Part shown: positions 56,168 to 64,000 of the stretch, piece after piece | How positions within the stretch are numbered: position 1 is the first letter of the stretch | Layout of the letters: each line of letters starts with the position of its first letter | Source: Pseudosporangium ferrugineum | GTDB taxonomy: Bacteria > Actinomycetota > Actinomycetes > Mycobacteriales > Micromonosporaceae | DNA length: 64,000 nt | Assembly (NCBI RefSeq): GCF_003002065.1 | Contig: NZ_PVZG01000005.1 | Coordinates: forward strand, 186,001 to 250,000 | Direction: 5' to 3' | Notes under the pieces: generated by a model | Seen by the model: the letters and a program-made list of their open reading frames with translations, nothing else | Database searches by the model: none | Told to the model about the DNA's origin: nothing | Position numbers and translations under genes: made by a program

Positions 56168-56320
56168 TCACGCCGGCGCGAGCGGGGCAAACCGGAGGGG
56201 CCACCCGGCGGTCGACCGTGCGTGCCTCGAGCTTGGCCGGCCGGCCCAGAACTTTTTCCGGTGTGACAGCCGTGGGCGAGCCGGACAGATAAGGGGTATG
56301 GACCGGGAGGCAGCACCCTG

Positions 56321-56866
56321 ATGAGCGAACCGGATGCCGGGGCCCGCGCGGAGCGGTTCCGTCGCCTGCATGCCGAGACGTACCCCGACCTGCTGCGTTT
56401 CGTCGAGCGCCGGGTCTTCGACGGCGACAGCGAGGACATCGTCTCGACGGTCTTCCTGACGGCCTGGCGCCGCTTCGACGACCTGCCCGACGACGCCCGG
56501 CCGTGGCTGTTCGCCGTAGCGCGCAAGACCATGGCCAACCGCACCCGCGGCTTGCTGCGGCGCCGGGCCCTGGACGTCCGTTTGACGGCGCAGCCGCGCG
56601 ATGAGGGCACCGACGACACCCTGCGGGTGGGCGCCCGGATCGACCTGGCGTCCGCCTGGCGGTCGCTGCGCCCCGCCGATCGCGAGGTGCTGGCGCTGGT
56701 CGCGTTCGACGGTCTGACCGGCGAGCAGGCGGCGACGACGCTGGGCTGCCGCCGGTCGACGTTCGCGATGCGCCTCGGCCGGGCCCGGCAGCGCCTGCAG
56801 GCCGCCCTCGCCGACTCCGCCCACGTGCACGATGGCAAGGAGCAACCGTCATGGATCCGCACCTGA
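56321..56866 (+). CDS. ECF-type RNA polymerase sigma factor
   Basis: 181 residues; GGGAGG about 9 nt before ATG 56321. Region 2: YPDLLRFVERRVFDGDSEDI with VSTVFLTAWRRFDDLPDDAR and PWLFAVARKTMANRTRG. Region 4: SLRPADREVLALVAFDGLTG with EQAATTLGCRRSTFAMRLGR. No extra C-terminal domain. The downstream gene starts 16 nt before its stop, the layout of sigma/anti-sigma pairs. Confidence 0.93.
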   Translation: MSEPDAGARAERFRRLHAETYPDLLRFVERRVFDGDSEDIVSTVFLTAWRRFDDLPDDARPWLFAVARKTMANRTRGLLRRRALDVRLTAQPRDEGTDDTLRVGARIDLASAWRSLRPADREVLALVAFDGLTGEQAATTLGCRRSTFAMRLGRARQRLQAALADSAHVHDGKEQPSWIRT

Positions 56867-57624
56867 ACGACCTCAAGCAGCTGAACTCGCTCGACCCGGC
56901 ACGCGGACGCGAACCCACCGCCGTGGAATGGACCCGCTCGCGGGCCATGCTGGAACGCGTCATCTCCGGCCGGGCCCCGCAACCGTCGCCGTCCCGGCCG
57001 GTTCGGCGCAGGCTGGTGGTGGGTGTCGCGGTGGCCGCCGCGGGGGCGGTGGCCGCGGTGACGGTGCCGTCGTTGCTGCCGGGCACGGCGGAGAAGGCGT
57101 TCGCCTCCTGGACCGCGGCACCCGGCTCGCTGACCGGTGAGCAGGTCCTGCCGCAGGCCCGCGCCTGCGCCGGCAACGGCCGGGGCGGCCCGTCGACGGC
57201 CGGCCCGGCGGACGTGCTGCTGGCCGAACAGCGGGGTCTCGCCACCCTGCTGATCATGAAGAAGGACAGCGGCGTCATCGACCTGTGCCTCAGTGCGGGA
57301 CCCGGCTCCGACGACCAACTGGCCTCGATGAGCCTGGCCGACGGGCCGCTGCCGGCCCCGCCCGCGGACACCGTCACCCTGGAGACGATGGCCTCGGTCG
57401 GCGAGGGCGACGGTCGGTGGTCGGACATCGTCGGCCTGGCCGGCACCGGCGTCACCCGGGTCGACGTGCGCCCGGACGGTGGCAAGAGCTTCCAGGCCAG
57501 CGTACGCAACGGCTGGTGGGCCGCCTGGTGGCCGGGCCCCGAAGGCGGCGAGGCCGACACGCTGACCGTGACCGTGCACACCGCCACCGGCACGACCGAT
57601 CACCGGGTCGTCGACCTGGACTGA
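56851..57624 (+). CDS. Single-pass membrane protein, likely anti-sigma-type partner
   Basis: 257 residues from ATG 56851, overlapping the sigma gene by 16 nt. Cytoplasmic residues 1-50 (LNDLKQLNSLDPARGREPTA), one helix (RRLVVGVAVAAAGAVAAVTV), then a roughly 180-residue extracytoplasmic domain with two Cys (ARACAGNG, IDLCLSAG). The cytoplasmic head is short and lacks a clear zinc anti-sigma HxxxCxxC motif. Similar proteins sit behind ECF genes throughout actinobacteria; sigma binding is inferred from position. Confidence 0.75.
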   Translation: MDPHLNDLKQLNSLDPARGREPTAVEWTRSRAMLERVISGRAPQPSPSRPVRRRLVVGVAVAAAGAVAAVTVPSLLPGTAEKAFASWTAAPGSLTGEQVLPQARACAGNGRGGPSTAGPADVLLAEQRGLATLLIMKKDSGVIDLCLSAGPGSDDQLASMSLADGPLPAPPADTVTLETMASVGEGDGRWSDIVGLAGTGVTRVDVRPDGGKSFQASVRNGWWAAWWPGPEGGEADTLTVTVHTATGTTDHRVVDLD

Positions 57625-57747
57625 ACCCACGCCGCCTGTCACCGCACACGGCCCTGCGACAGGCGGTGGTCAGTCGGGTGTCCCGGGAACGGGAAACGTT
57701 CGGTGTTGATGTGTGACACGGTGCGGGTGGCCGGACAGGTACCGGGC

Positions 57748-59562
57748 ATGACAAGCAACGTGTCGACGGGGCGGCGGCGGTTCGCCCTCGCGGTGATGGT
57801 GTTGGTGCTGGCCGCGGTTGCGGCCCTGGTCTCCGGAGCGCGGTGGCGCGTGGACGCGGCCGCACGGCCGGGCTACGGGGCACCAACCGGATCCGGTAGG
57901 CCCATCGGCGCGGGAATGCTGCCGGATCCGCGGCAGCCCGGATCGTTGGCGGTGACGGCCCAGGAGTACAACTTCGGCGACGACGCCGCGCACGTGCCGG
58001 GGGTGACCTCGGCGGTGGAACTGCGCGGGGTGGTGCATCGGCCGGTCGACGCCAAAGGCAAGCGGCTGCCCCTGGTCGTCCTCGAGCACGGGCTCTATTT
58101 CACCTGTCTGACTCGGCCCGGAGTGGTGCCCTCAGGCGCGACGCTCAAGTGGCCGTGCCCGAAGGGTTTGGTGCCGGTACCGAGTTTCCGCGGGTACGAC
58201 TACCTGGCGGCGAACCTGGCCAGTCACGGCTTCGTCGTCGTGTCGATCAGCGCGAACGGCATCACGCCGGCCGAGCAAGATGCCTCCTGGGATCTGACAC
58301 CGCGGGCCCGGTTGATCGGGGTGCATCTGAAGAAGATCGCCGCCTGGAACACCACCGGGGGCGCCCCGTTCGGCAACGCGCTGCTCGGCGCGATCGACCA
58401 GCACAGGCTCGGGATCATGGGGCACTCCCGCAGCGGCGGCGCGGTGGCCCGGTACGCGACCCTGCTGCCGAACAAGGACTTCACCCTCAAGGCGGTGCTG
58501 CCGCTGGCCCCGGCCGTCGAGGGCAAGGACACGATCACCGACATAGCTCTCGGGGTGGTGTTGCCGCTGTGCGACGGCGACGCCTACCAGCATCAGGGCG
58601 TCTTCTACGTCGACCACAGCCGCTACGCCGAACGAGGTGACACCGCACCCAAGTACACCGTCACCATCGAGGGCGCCAACCACAACTTCTTCAACACGGT
58701 CTGGTCGAAGCCGATCCCAGGCCAGCCCGGCATCGAGGACGACACCGTCAACGGCCCGCCCGGCAGTGTGTGCAAGGCCGGTAGCCCTCGCCGGCTCGAC
58801 CAGGCCCGGCAGCGTGACATCGCGACCGGCTACCTGGGCGCCTTCTTCCGATACCACCTCGCCGCCGAGCGGGCCCTCGCCCCGCTGTGGCGCGGCGACC
58901 TCACCCCGGCCTGGGCGACATCCGTCGTGCAGGTGGCCCGCCACCCGCGGGACACCCGGACCACGCGTGGTGTGATCAACCGGCTGGCCACCGAGCGCGA
59001 CGTGACCGGCAGTGTCCGGGCCCGCGGCTTCGCCGACCTCCGCGTCTGCTCCAGGGAGCAGCGGATCGGCGAGGCCGGCAACTGCCTGACCAACTCCCGC
59101 AAAACGCCGACCCCGGACTCCGAGCCCCACCACAGCTGGGGAGACCTGTCCATGGTGAAAGCGGCGTGGACCCGGCCCGGCGCCGGCATCACCACCCCCC
59201 TCGCCCCCGGGCTGCGCGACGTCCGCCGGTTCAGGGCCATCCAGGTCCGCGCCGCGCTCGACTTCACCGATGTCCGCAACCCGGCCGGGCGGACAGGCAG
59301 GCTGCAGTTCGTCCTGACCGACGCCTTCGGGCGCAGCCGAACCGTCACAGCCGGCGGCAACCCCGCCCTCAGCTTCCCCCGCATGACCACCACGATCACC
59401 GAGGGTTACTCGGACCTCTACCCCCACTTCCTGCTCAACCAGGTCCGGGTGCCCCTGTCCGCCTTCACCGGCGTCGACCTGACCCGGATCCGGTCCGTCA
59501 CACTGCGGTTTCCCCACCGGTCAGGCTCACTCGGACTCAGCGATCTCATGTTCACCGACTGA
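57748..59562 (+). CDS. Secreted alpha/beta hydrolase fused to a C-terminal beta-sandwich
   Basis: 604 residues from ATG 57748; a GTG 45 nt upstream is less likely. Signal/anchor FALAVMVLVLAAVAALVSGA. Hydrolase domain about 60-430: oxyanion segment LVVLEHGLYFT, nucleophile elbow GHSRSGG (Ser227), His in EGANHNFFN; six or more cysteines suggest extracellular disulfides. From about 455 a beta-rich domain (VRAALDFTDVRNPAGRTGRL, LNQVRVPLSAFTGVDLTRIR, RSGSLGLSDLMFTD) resembles jelly-roll carbohydrate-binding modules. Related to PAF-acetylhydrolase/cutinase-like lipases; the substrate, perhaps a surface or plant polymer ester, is unknown. Confidence 0.8.
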   Translation: MTSNVSTGRRRFALAVMVLVLAAVAALVSGARWRVDAAARPGYGAPTGSGRPIGAGMLPDPRQPGSLAVTAQEYNFGDDAAHVPGVTSAVELRGVVHRPVDAKGKRLPLVVLEHGLYFTCLTRPGVVPSGATLKWPCPKGLVPVPSFRGYDYLAANLASHGFVVVSISANGITPAEQDASWDLTPRARLIGVHLKKIAAWNTTGGAPFGNALLGAIDQHRLGIMGHSRSGGAVARYATLLPNKDFTLKAVLPLAPAVEGKDTITDIALGVVLPLCDGDAYQHQGVFYVDHSRYAERGDTAPKYTVTIEGANHNFFNTVWSKPIPGQPGIEDDTVNGPPGSVCKAGSPRRLDQARQRDIATGYLGAFFRYHLAAERALAPLWRGDLTPAWATSVVQVARHPRDTRTTRGVINRLATERDVTGSVRARGFADLRVCSREQRIGEAGNCLTNSRKTPTPDSEPHHSWGDLSMVKAAWTRPGAGITTPLAPGLRDVRRFRAIQVRAALDFTDVRNPAGRTGRLQFVLTDAFGRSRTVTAGGNPALSFPRMTTTITEGYSDLYPHFLLNQVRVPLSAFTGVDLTRIRSVTLRFPHRSGSLGLSDLMFTD

Positions 59563-59606
59563 TCCCGCGGCCGGCACCGGCGCGAATCCTCCACCGGACC
59601 GCGTCG

Positions 59607-61061
59607 TCAGGTGATGACGGCCGGGGTGCGCCAGGCCGGGCGGGCCGCCCGGTCCAGGTCGTGGCGGACCGAGGCGATGCGGCGGATCGCCTCGATCAGG
59701 TCGTCCGGGGGGAGCGAGAACGGCAGGCGTACGAAGCGTTCCAGCGTGCCGTCGAGGCCGAAGCGGGGGCCCGGCGCGAGCCGCACGCCGACGTCCTCCG
59801 CCGCGCGGGCGAGGGCGCTGGAGATCGGGCCGTCGAGTTCCGCCCAGAGCGTCACGCCGCCGGAGGGCACGAAGAAGCGCCACTCCGGCAGGTGCTCGCG
59901 CAACGCCTCGATGAGGGTGTCGCGGCGGGCGGCGAGCTGGGCGCGACGTACGGCGACGATGCTCGGCGCGTCCTGGAGCAGGTGGACCGCGACGAGCTGC
60001 TCCAGCACCGGGCTGGCCATGTCGACGCCGACCCGCAGCGCGGCCAGGCGCTGGACCAGCGGGGCCGACGCGCGCACCCAGCCGATCCGCAGGCCGCCCC
60101 AGTAGGCCTTGCTCATGCCGCCGATGGTGACCACGCGGGAGTGCCGGTCGAAGACGGCCACCGGTGGCGGCATGGCCTCGCCGTTCAACGGGAGGTCCAC
60201 GAAGGACTCGTCGGCGACCAGCTCGGTGCCGGTAGCGTGGGCCGCGGCCACCAGCCGTTCGCGCAGGGCGGCCGGCATGAGGTGGCCGGTGGGGTTCTGG
60301 AATTCGGGGATCACGTACGCGAGCCGCGGACGCGTCTGCCGCATCGCCGCCAGCAGCAGCTCGCCGTCCCAGCCGGTGGCCGCGTCGAGGCCGTGGGTGC
60401 TGATCCGGGCGCGCCGGGCGGCGAGCGCGGCCAGCGCGTTCGGGTACGTCGGCGACTCCACCAGCACGGACGCGCCCGCGGGCACCGACAGGCGCAGCAC
60501 CAGGTCGAGGGCCTGCTGCGTGCCGCTGGTGATCAGGATCTGTTCGGCGCTGGTCGGCACGCCCCGCGCCGTGTAAGCCGCGGCGACGGCGTCCCGCAGC
60601 TCCATCAGCCCGGTCGGGTGGTATCCGGCGGTGCCGAGGAACCGGGGCAGCTCGTCGGCGGCGGCGCGGGCGGCGGGCACCAGTTCGACGGGCGCCGCGG
60701 ACGCCGCCACCCCCATGTCGATCATGTCCAGGTCGTCGTCGGGCGTCCAGAGACCCGAACTGGCCACCCGGTGGCCGTTCGGCAGGGTGGTCCAGCTTCC
60801 GGCGCCGCGCCGGCTGGTCAGGTGCCCGGTCTCCCGGAGGCTCCGGTACGCGGCGGTCACGGTCGTCCGGCTCACCGCCAGCGCCTCGGCCAGCTCGCGC
60901 TCGGCGGGCAACCGTACGCCCAGGGGCAGCCGCCCGTCGGTGAGCAGCCCCCGGACCGCCCCGGCGAGCGCCGCGTAGTCCGGGCTGCGATGGCGACCCG
61001 GCAGCGAGTGCCACTGACCCAGCAACCGGGCCAATTGGCCTCCTCGCACGGACGTCGTCAT
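59607..61061 (-). CDS. MocR-family regulator (YczR type)
   Basis: 484 residues from ATG 61061, chosen because GGAGG lies 5 nt upstream. N-terminal GntR winged helix (GVRLPAERELAEALAVSRTT, TVTAAYRSLRETGHLTSRRG). C-terminal aminotransferase-like fold I domain: PLP-lysine motif VTIGGMSKAYWGGLRIGW, YPNALAALAARR and EFQNPTGHLM. It is divergent from a YczE-type membrane gene, the known partner of YczR. AATTGGC direct repeats in the shared promoter are its likely targets. Confidence 0.92.
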   Translation of the reverse strand: MTTSVRGGQLARLLGQWHSLPGRHRSPDYAALAGAVRGLLTDGRLPLGVRLPAERELAEALAVSRTTVTAAYRSLRETGHLTSRRGAGSWTTLPNGHRVASSGLWTPDDDLDMIDMGVAASAAPVELVPAARAAADELPRFLGTAGYHPTGLMELRDAVAAAYTARGVPTSAEQILITSGTQQALDLVLRLSVPAGASVLVESPTYPNALAALAARRARISTHGLDAATGWDGELLLAAMRQTRPRLAYVIPEFQNPTGHLMPAALRERLVAAAHATGTELVADESFVDLPLNGEAMPPPVAVFDRHSRVVTIGGMSKAYWGGLRIGWVRASAPLVQRLAALRVGVDMASPVLEQLVAVHLLQDAPSIVAVRRAQLAARRDTLIEALREHLPEWRFFVPSGGVTLWAELDGPISSALARAAEDVGVRLAPGPRFGLDGTLERFVRLPFSLPPDDLIEAIRRIASVRHDLDRAARPAWRTPAVIT

Positions 61062-61105
61062 GGCCACCTCCGCGAAATTGGCTATGCCGTACGGTCGAAT
61101 TGGCC
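61033..61105. promoter_or_regulatory. AATTGGC direct repeats: candidate MocR binding sites
   Basis: AATTGGC(C) occurs at 61033-61040, 61076-61082 and 61098-61105. The last two are 22 bp apart, two helical turns, flanking TACGGT (61090-61095), a -10 for the membrane gene. Direct repeats at about two turns are the recognised mode of MocR binding. The first copy lies within the start of the MocR gene and is part of a CCAATTGG palindrome. Confidence 0.6.
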
Positions 61106-61120
61106 TTCAGAGTGGCACTC

Positions 61121-61759
61121 ATGACCACCGGAAGCAACCGCCGACTCCCCCGCCGCGTCAGTCAGCTCTTCGCGGGCCTGATCCTGTACGGCATAAGCAT
61201 GGCCTTCATGGTCGAATCGAGCCTCGGCCTCACCTCGTGGGACGTGTTCCACCAGGGCGTGTCGAAGGCGACCGGCCTCAGCTTCGGCTGGGTGGTGATC
61301 CTGGCCGGCATCCCGATCCTGCTGCTGTGGATCCCGCTGCGGCAGCGGCCCGGCTTCGGCACGGTCGCCAACCTCGTGGTCATCGGCCTGGTGGTGGACG
61401 CCGCCCTCGCGGTCCTGACTCCGGGCGAATCCATGGCGATGCGCGTCACGTACCTGACCATCGGCATCCTGCTCAACGGCGTCGCGACCGCCATGTACAT
61501 CGGCGCCCGCTTCGGCCCCGGCCCCCGCGACGGCCTGATGACCGGCCTGGTCGGCCGCTTCCCGCGGCTCTCCCTCCGCCTGGTCCGGACCAGCATCGAA
61601 CTCGCGGTCCTGGCGACCGGCTTCCTGCTGGGCGGCACGGCCGGCCTCGGCACCATCGGGTACGCCCTGGCGATCGGCCCCCTGGTCCAGATCTTCATGC
61701 CGGTGTTCGCAATGGAACCCCGCCCCGGCACGACACGCCTCGCCCCCGCCCCGGCGTAA
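61121..61759 (+). CDS. YczE/YitT-type membrane protein
   Basis: 212 residues from ATG 61121. Five to six hydrophobic helices; the family segment LILYGISMAFMVESSLGLTS with WDVFHQGVSKATGLSFGW, later FGPGPRDGLMTGLVGR and SIELAVLATGFLLGGTAGLG. Transport function is suspected for the family but the ligand is not known; pairing with a PLP-binding MocR regulator suggests a vitamin B6- or amino-acid-related substrate. Confidence 0.88.
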   Translation: MTTGSNRRLPRRVSQLFAGLILYGISMAFMVESSLGLTSWDVFHQGVSKATGLSFGWVVILAGIPILLLWIPLRQRPGFGTVANLVVIGLVVDAALAVLTPGESMAMRVTYLTIGILLNGVATAMYIGARFGPGPRDGLMTGLVGRFPRLSLRLVRTSIELAVLATGFLLGGTAGLGTIGYALAIGPLVQIFMPVFAMEPRPGTTRLAPAPA

Positions 61760-61780
61760 CCCGCCCGCCTCCGGACCCGA

Positions 61781-61850
61781 GCCGAGCCCCCGGACCCAGC
61801 CGAGCCCCCGGACCCAGCCGAGCCCCCGGACCCAGCCGAGCCCCGGGCCG
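61781..61850. repeat. 18-bp tandem repeat
   Basis: GCCGAGCCCCCGGACCCA is repeated three times perfectly (61781-61834) with partial copies on both sides, in the gap after the YczE gene. Confidence 0.9.
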
Positions 61851-61990
61851 GCGGGGCTGGGCGGCGCGGAGGTTGCACGGGTTTTGCGGGTTGGTCCGGA
61901 CGCACGGGCGACGGGCGGTTTGTCCGGGCGGCCGGACACACCTTGGTGATCATCCCGACACAATTGCTTTCCGGTTGGCCGGGCAGGCGG

Positions 61991-61996
61991 CATCAT
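61991..61996 (+). promoter_or_regulatory. Candidate leaderless -10 box
   Basis: CATCAT ends 6 nt before ATG 62003, at the leaderless spacing, but the first base differs from TANNNT. Confidence 0.35.
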
Positions 61997-62002
61997 TGCG
62001 GC

Positions 62003-62431
62003 ATGGGGGCTGGCGAGTGGCACTGGAACGACGCATGGATCTTCGTGTCCGCGGTCATCGCCGAGCGCCTCGAGCGTGACCGGGCGATGCATGCCGCCCT
62101 CCCGGTGACCGGGGCCAGCCTGGCCGATGTGCTCGCCGCCGCCGACTTCCTGCACCACAGCGTCCCGAGCCGTTCCGAGCTCGAGGAGTCGGTGCGCCGC
62201 CTGGCCGGCGCGGGCCTGCTCACAGTCGACGACGATCTGGTCGAAGTGGCCCCGGCGGGCGAGCAGTTGTGGCGCACCCGCCCGTTCAGCGGCCTGTCAT
62301 CGGCGGTCGTCACCCTCCAGACCCAGCTCAACCGCGCCGCCACCCCGGGCGAGTCGGACTGGAAACTGGACGACACCACCTACAACGCCGCCGTCCGCGA
62401 GTATTCCCTCCGCCTCGCCGACGGCCGCTGA
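62003..62431 (+). CDS. Uncharacterised winged-helix-like protein
   Basis: 142 residues. No family recognised with confidence. The centre reads LADVLAAADFLHHSVPSRSE then LEESVRRLAGAGLLTVDDDL and VEVAPAGEQLW, which has the shape of a winged helix with a two-strand wing, as in small MarR/PadR-like proteins. The N-terminal EWHWNDAWIFVSAVIAERLE and C-terminal DDTTYNAAVREYSLRL are helical. No signal peptide. It stands alone. Confidence 0.7.
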   Translation: MGAGEWHWNDAWIFVSAVIAERLERDRAMHAALPVTGASLADVLAAADFLHHSVPSRSELEESVRRLAGAGLLTVDDDLVEVAPAGEQLWRTRPFSGLSSAVVTLQTQLNRAATPGESDWKLDDTTYNAAVREYSLRLADGR

Positions 62432-62439
62432 CCCGCGCC

Positions 62440-62456
62440 GGGCGGCCCGGCCGCCC
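62440..62456 (+). terminator. Candidate terminator hairpin
   Basis: GGGCGGCC-C-GGCCGCCC, 8 nt after the stop of the preceding gene. No T run; in a cell it would fold with the shorter GGGCGG/CCGCCC stem. Confidence 0.4.
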
Positions 62457-62549
62457 ACGGGAGGGGCCGCGCCGTCCTGAGGCGCCGGACCCGCCGCCGG
62501 GCCGCCCGCAGGAGGGGCGCGCCGTCCTGAGACGCCGGACTCGCCGCCC
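62441..62549. repeat. Tandem duplication of about 55 bp downstream of hisF
   Basis: The block GGGCGGCCCGGCCGCCCACG through CGCCGGACCCGCCGCC is followed by a second, slightly shortened copy (GGGCCGCCCGCAGGAGGGGC through CGCCGGACTCGCCGCC), with shared internal GCGCCGTCCTGAG. Confidence 0.65.
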
Positions 62550-62569
62550 GCGCGGACGCGGCACCGCCC

Positions 62570-63337
62570 TCAGCGGACCGGGTTGCCCGCGGCGCGGAGG
62601 CTGTCCTTCACCTCGCCGATGGTCAGCTCTCCGAAGTGGAACACGCTGGCCGCCAGCACCGCGTCCGCCCCCGCCGCCACCGCCGGCGGGAAGTGGCCGG
62701 CCGCGCCCGCCCCGCCGCTCGCGATCACCGGGATGTCGACCACCTCGCGGACCGCCGCGATCAGGTCGAGGTCGAAGCCGGCCTTCGTGCCGTCGGCGTC
62801 CATCGAGTTGAGCAGGATCTCGCCCGCGCCGAGCTCGGCCACCCGCCGCGCCCACTCCACCGCGTCGAGCCCGGCCGACCGGCGCCCGCCGTGGGTGGTG
62901 ACCTCCCAGCCGCTCACGTGCGGTCCGCCCGGCACGCGCCGCACGTCGAGCGACAGCACCAGCACCTGGTTGCCGAAGCGGCCGGCGATCTCGGCGATGA
63001 GTTCGGGGCGGTGGATCGCGGCCGTGTTGACGCCGACCTTGTCCGCGCCCGCCCGCAGCAGGGTGTCGACGTTGTCGACCGAGCGCACCCCGCCGCCCAC
63101 GGTCAGCGGGATGAAGACCGATTCGGCCGTACGGCGTACGACGTCGAGCATCGTCCCGCGGGCGTCGGAGGACGCGGTCACGTCGAGGAACGTCAGCTCG
63201 TCCGCGCCCGCGGCGTCGTACGCGGCGGCCAGCTCGACCGGGTCGCCGGCGTCGCGCAGGTCGACGAAGTTGACGCCCTTGACGACCCGTCCGGCGTCCA
63301 CGTCCAGGCAGGGGATCACCCGTACCGCGACCGTCAT
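62570..63337 (-). CDS. hisF: Imidazole glycerol phosphate synthase, cyclase subunit
   Basis: 255 residues from ATG 63337, overlapping the ridA stop (ATGA). Uses HisH-derived ammonia to form imidazole-glycerol phosphate and AICAR. Catalytic Asp12 ([20 protein letters not shown]) and Asp131 (LSLDVRR) are present; phosphate loops VGGGVRS and [11 protein letters not shown] intact. HisH is not in the window. Confidence 0.97.
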   Translation of the reverse strand: MTVAVRVIPCLDVDAGRVVKGVNFVDLRDAGDPVELAAAYDAAGADELTFLDVTASSDARGTMLDVVRRTAESVFIPLTVGGGVRSVDNVDTLLRAGADKVGVNTAAIHRPELIAEIAGRFGNQVLVLSLDVRRVPGGPHVSGWEVTTHGGRRSAGLDAVEWARRVAELGAGEILLNSMDADGTKAGFDLDLIAAVREVVDIPVIASGGAGAAGHFPPAVAAGADAVLAASVFHFGELTIGEVKDSLRAAGNPVR

Positions 63338-63729
63338 GATGTCACCCTTCCGCCCGCGTAGGCGTCGATCTCGACCTCGACCAGGTGGTCCTCGTGCAGC
63401 AGCCCGGCGACCACGATCAGCGCCGCCGCCGGCCGTACGTCCCGGAAGATCTCCCCGTGCACCGCGGCGACGGCGTCCGCGTGCGCCCGGTCGGTGACGT
63501 ACATGCGGGTACGGATGACGTCAGCGGCGGCGGCGCCCGCGGCGGCCAGCGCGTCGAGGCCGATGCGGAAGGCGATCCTGGCCTGCGCCGCGGGGTCGCC
63601 GACGGCCACCACCTCACCGTCCACCGTGGCCGTGCACCCGGCGGTGACAAGGAGGTCCCCGGCGCGGACGACGCGGGAGTAGCCGAACCGCTCCTCCCAG
63701 GGCCCGCCGGACCCGAAGCGCGCGATCAT
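63334..63729 (-). CDS. RidA-family enamine/imine deaminase
   Basis: 131 residues from ATG 63729. The RidA trimer hydrolyses reactive enamines. [21 protein letters not shown], the substrate-binding Arg in [11 protein letters not shown] and Glu in [11 protein letters not shown] are present. Its start overlaps the end of the small ORF 63726-63845, and its stop overlaps hisF. A RidA gene inside a his operon occurs in other actinobacteria. Confidence 0.92.
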   Translation of the reverse strand: MIARFGSGGPWEERFGYSRVVRAGDLLVTAGCTATVDGEVVAVGDPAAQARIAFRIGLDALAAAGAAAADVIRTRMYVTDRAHADAVAAVHGEIFRDVRPAAALIVVAGLLHEDHLVEVEIDAYAGGRVTS

Positions 63730-63845
63730 GAGGCCGCCCGACCGTAGCGCGCAACCATCGGCCCGCCGGACCCGGAGCGCGCGAGCAAAAAGCCGCCCGA
63801 GCCGTCGCGCACGGTCAAGAAGCCCAGACTGAAGCGCGCGATCAT
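63726..63845 (-). CDS. 39-codon ORF joining priA and ridA
   Basis: ATG at 63845 overlaps the priA stop (ATGA) and its TGA overlaps the ridA ATG (ATGA), so it fits the operon with no gap on either side. The protein begins [10 protein letters not shown] and contains [10 protein letters not shown] and MVARYGR, near copies of the RidA start [10 protein letters not shown]. The DNA is thus a degenerate multiplication of the ridA 5' end. It may be translated as a coupling peptide or be an accidental frame in duplicated DNA. Confidence 0.5.
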   Translation of the reverse strand: MIARFSLGFLTVRDGSGGFLLARSGSGGPMVARYGRAAS

Positions 63846-64000
63846 GCCGCGCGCAGCGCCGCGAGGGCCTCGGCCACCGTGAACGCGCCCGCGTAGAGGG
63901 CCTTGCCCGCGATCACGCCCTCCACGCCGACCGGTTCGAGGGTGGCCAGCGCGCGCAGGTCGTCGAGGGCCGACACGCCGCCGCTGGCGATGACCGGGGC
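63842..64000 (-). CDS. priA: PriA/HisA isomerase, C-terminal part (cut by window edge)
   Basis: The last 52 residues are visible: [20 protein letters not shown], then [20 protein letters not shown] and [21 protein letters not shown] is the C-terminal phosphate-binding loop of HisA/PriA, and [11 protein letters not shown] is diagnostic. In actinobacteria the enzyme usually serves both His and Trp synthesis (no separate trpF), which fits the absence of trpF from the trp genes here. Confidence 0.9.
   Translation of the reverse strand, partial: APVIASGGVSALDDLRALATLEPVGVEGVIAGKALYAGAFTVAEALAALRAA

Overview
The window is a GC-rich actinobacterial chromosome segment with dense genes, many GTG/TTG starts and 1-11 bp gene overlaps. 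Its backbone follows the order known from mycobacteria and streptomycetes: rpsA, polA, pdtaR, pyk-tesB, lgt, trpABC/E, hisI, hisF, priA. The content and style fit a Micromonosporaceae-type (Actinoplanes-like) organism; the species is an inference I cannot settle from sequence alone. No prophage, CRISPR array, insertion sequence or biosynthetic cluster was found.

Region by region. 1-7 kb: 5' part of rpsA (cut by the window edge), a leaderless methyltransferase, the DUF2945/DUF3140 pair, an ArsR regulator with a palindromic operator, a 37-bp minisatellite, and polA. 7-14.5 kb: a branched-chain amino acid ABC importer (lipoprotein on one strand, livHMGF on the other; LivH carries an extra extracellular domain), the ANTAR regulator PdtaR, a tRNA-Leu(CAA) and an HTH/LAGLIDADG protein directly behind it. 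14.5-25.4 kb: an HdeD-like membrane protein with a glycine-rich tail, tesB-pyk, and glutamate synthase gltBD. 25.5-30 kb: a GNAT protein, a two-gene membrane glycosyltransferase operon, an FAD monooxygenase and lgt. 31-37 kb: trp genes and hisI in tightly overlapping leftward operons, interrupted by an 88-aa gene on the other strand.

37-62 kb is an accessory stretch lying between hisI and hisF. It holds a 905-residue disordered Gln/Gly/Pro repeat protein with a folded C-terminal domain, an ABC-2 exporter with its TetR regulator, an XRE regulator, an SDR, and a DUF2470 gene divergent from an S4 ribosomal protein gene across a double iron-box-like palindrome. It continues with a heterodimeric ABC exporter, a two-component system, a PepSY protein, an acyl-CoA synthetase, a pseudogene scrap, an ECF sigma factor with a membrane partner, a secreted hydrolase and a MocR/YczE divergon. 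62.5-64 kb returns to the backbone: priA (partial), an unannotated 39-codon ORF joined to both neighbours by ATGA overlaps, ridA and hisF.

Three themes recur. First, at least six genes have a TANNNT -10 box exactly 6 nt before the start codon, the mark of leaderless transcripts. Second, GC-rich minisatellites occur between genes and inside the low-complexity tails of ordinary enzymes. Third, the most unusual items are the iron-box/S4/DUF2470 divergon, the LivH fusion, the priA-smORF-ridA junction and the disordered repeat protein.
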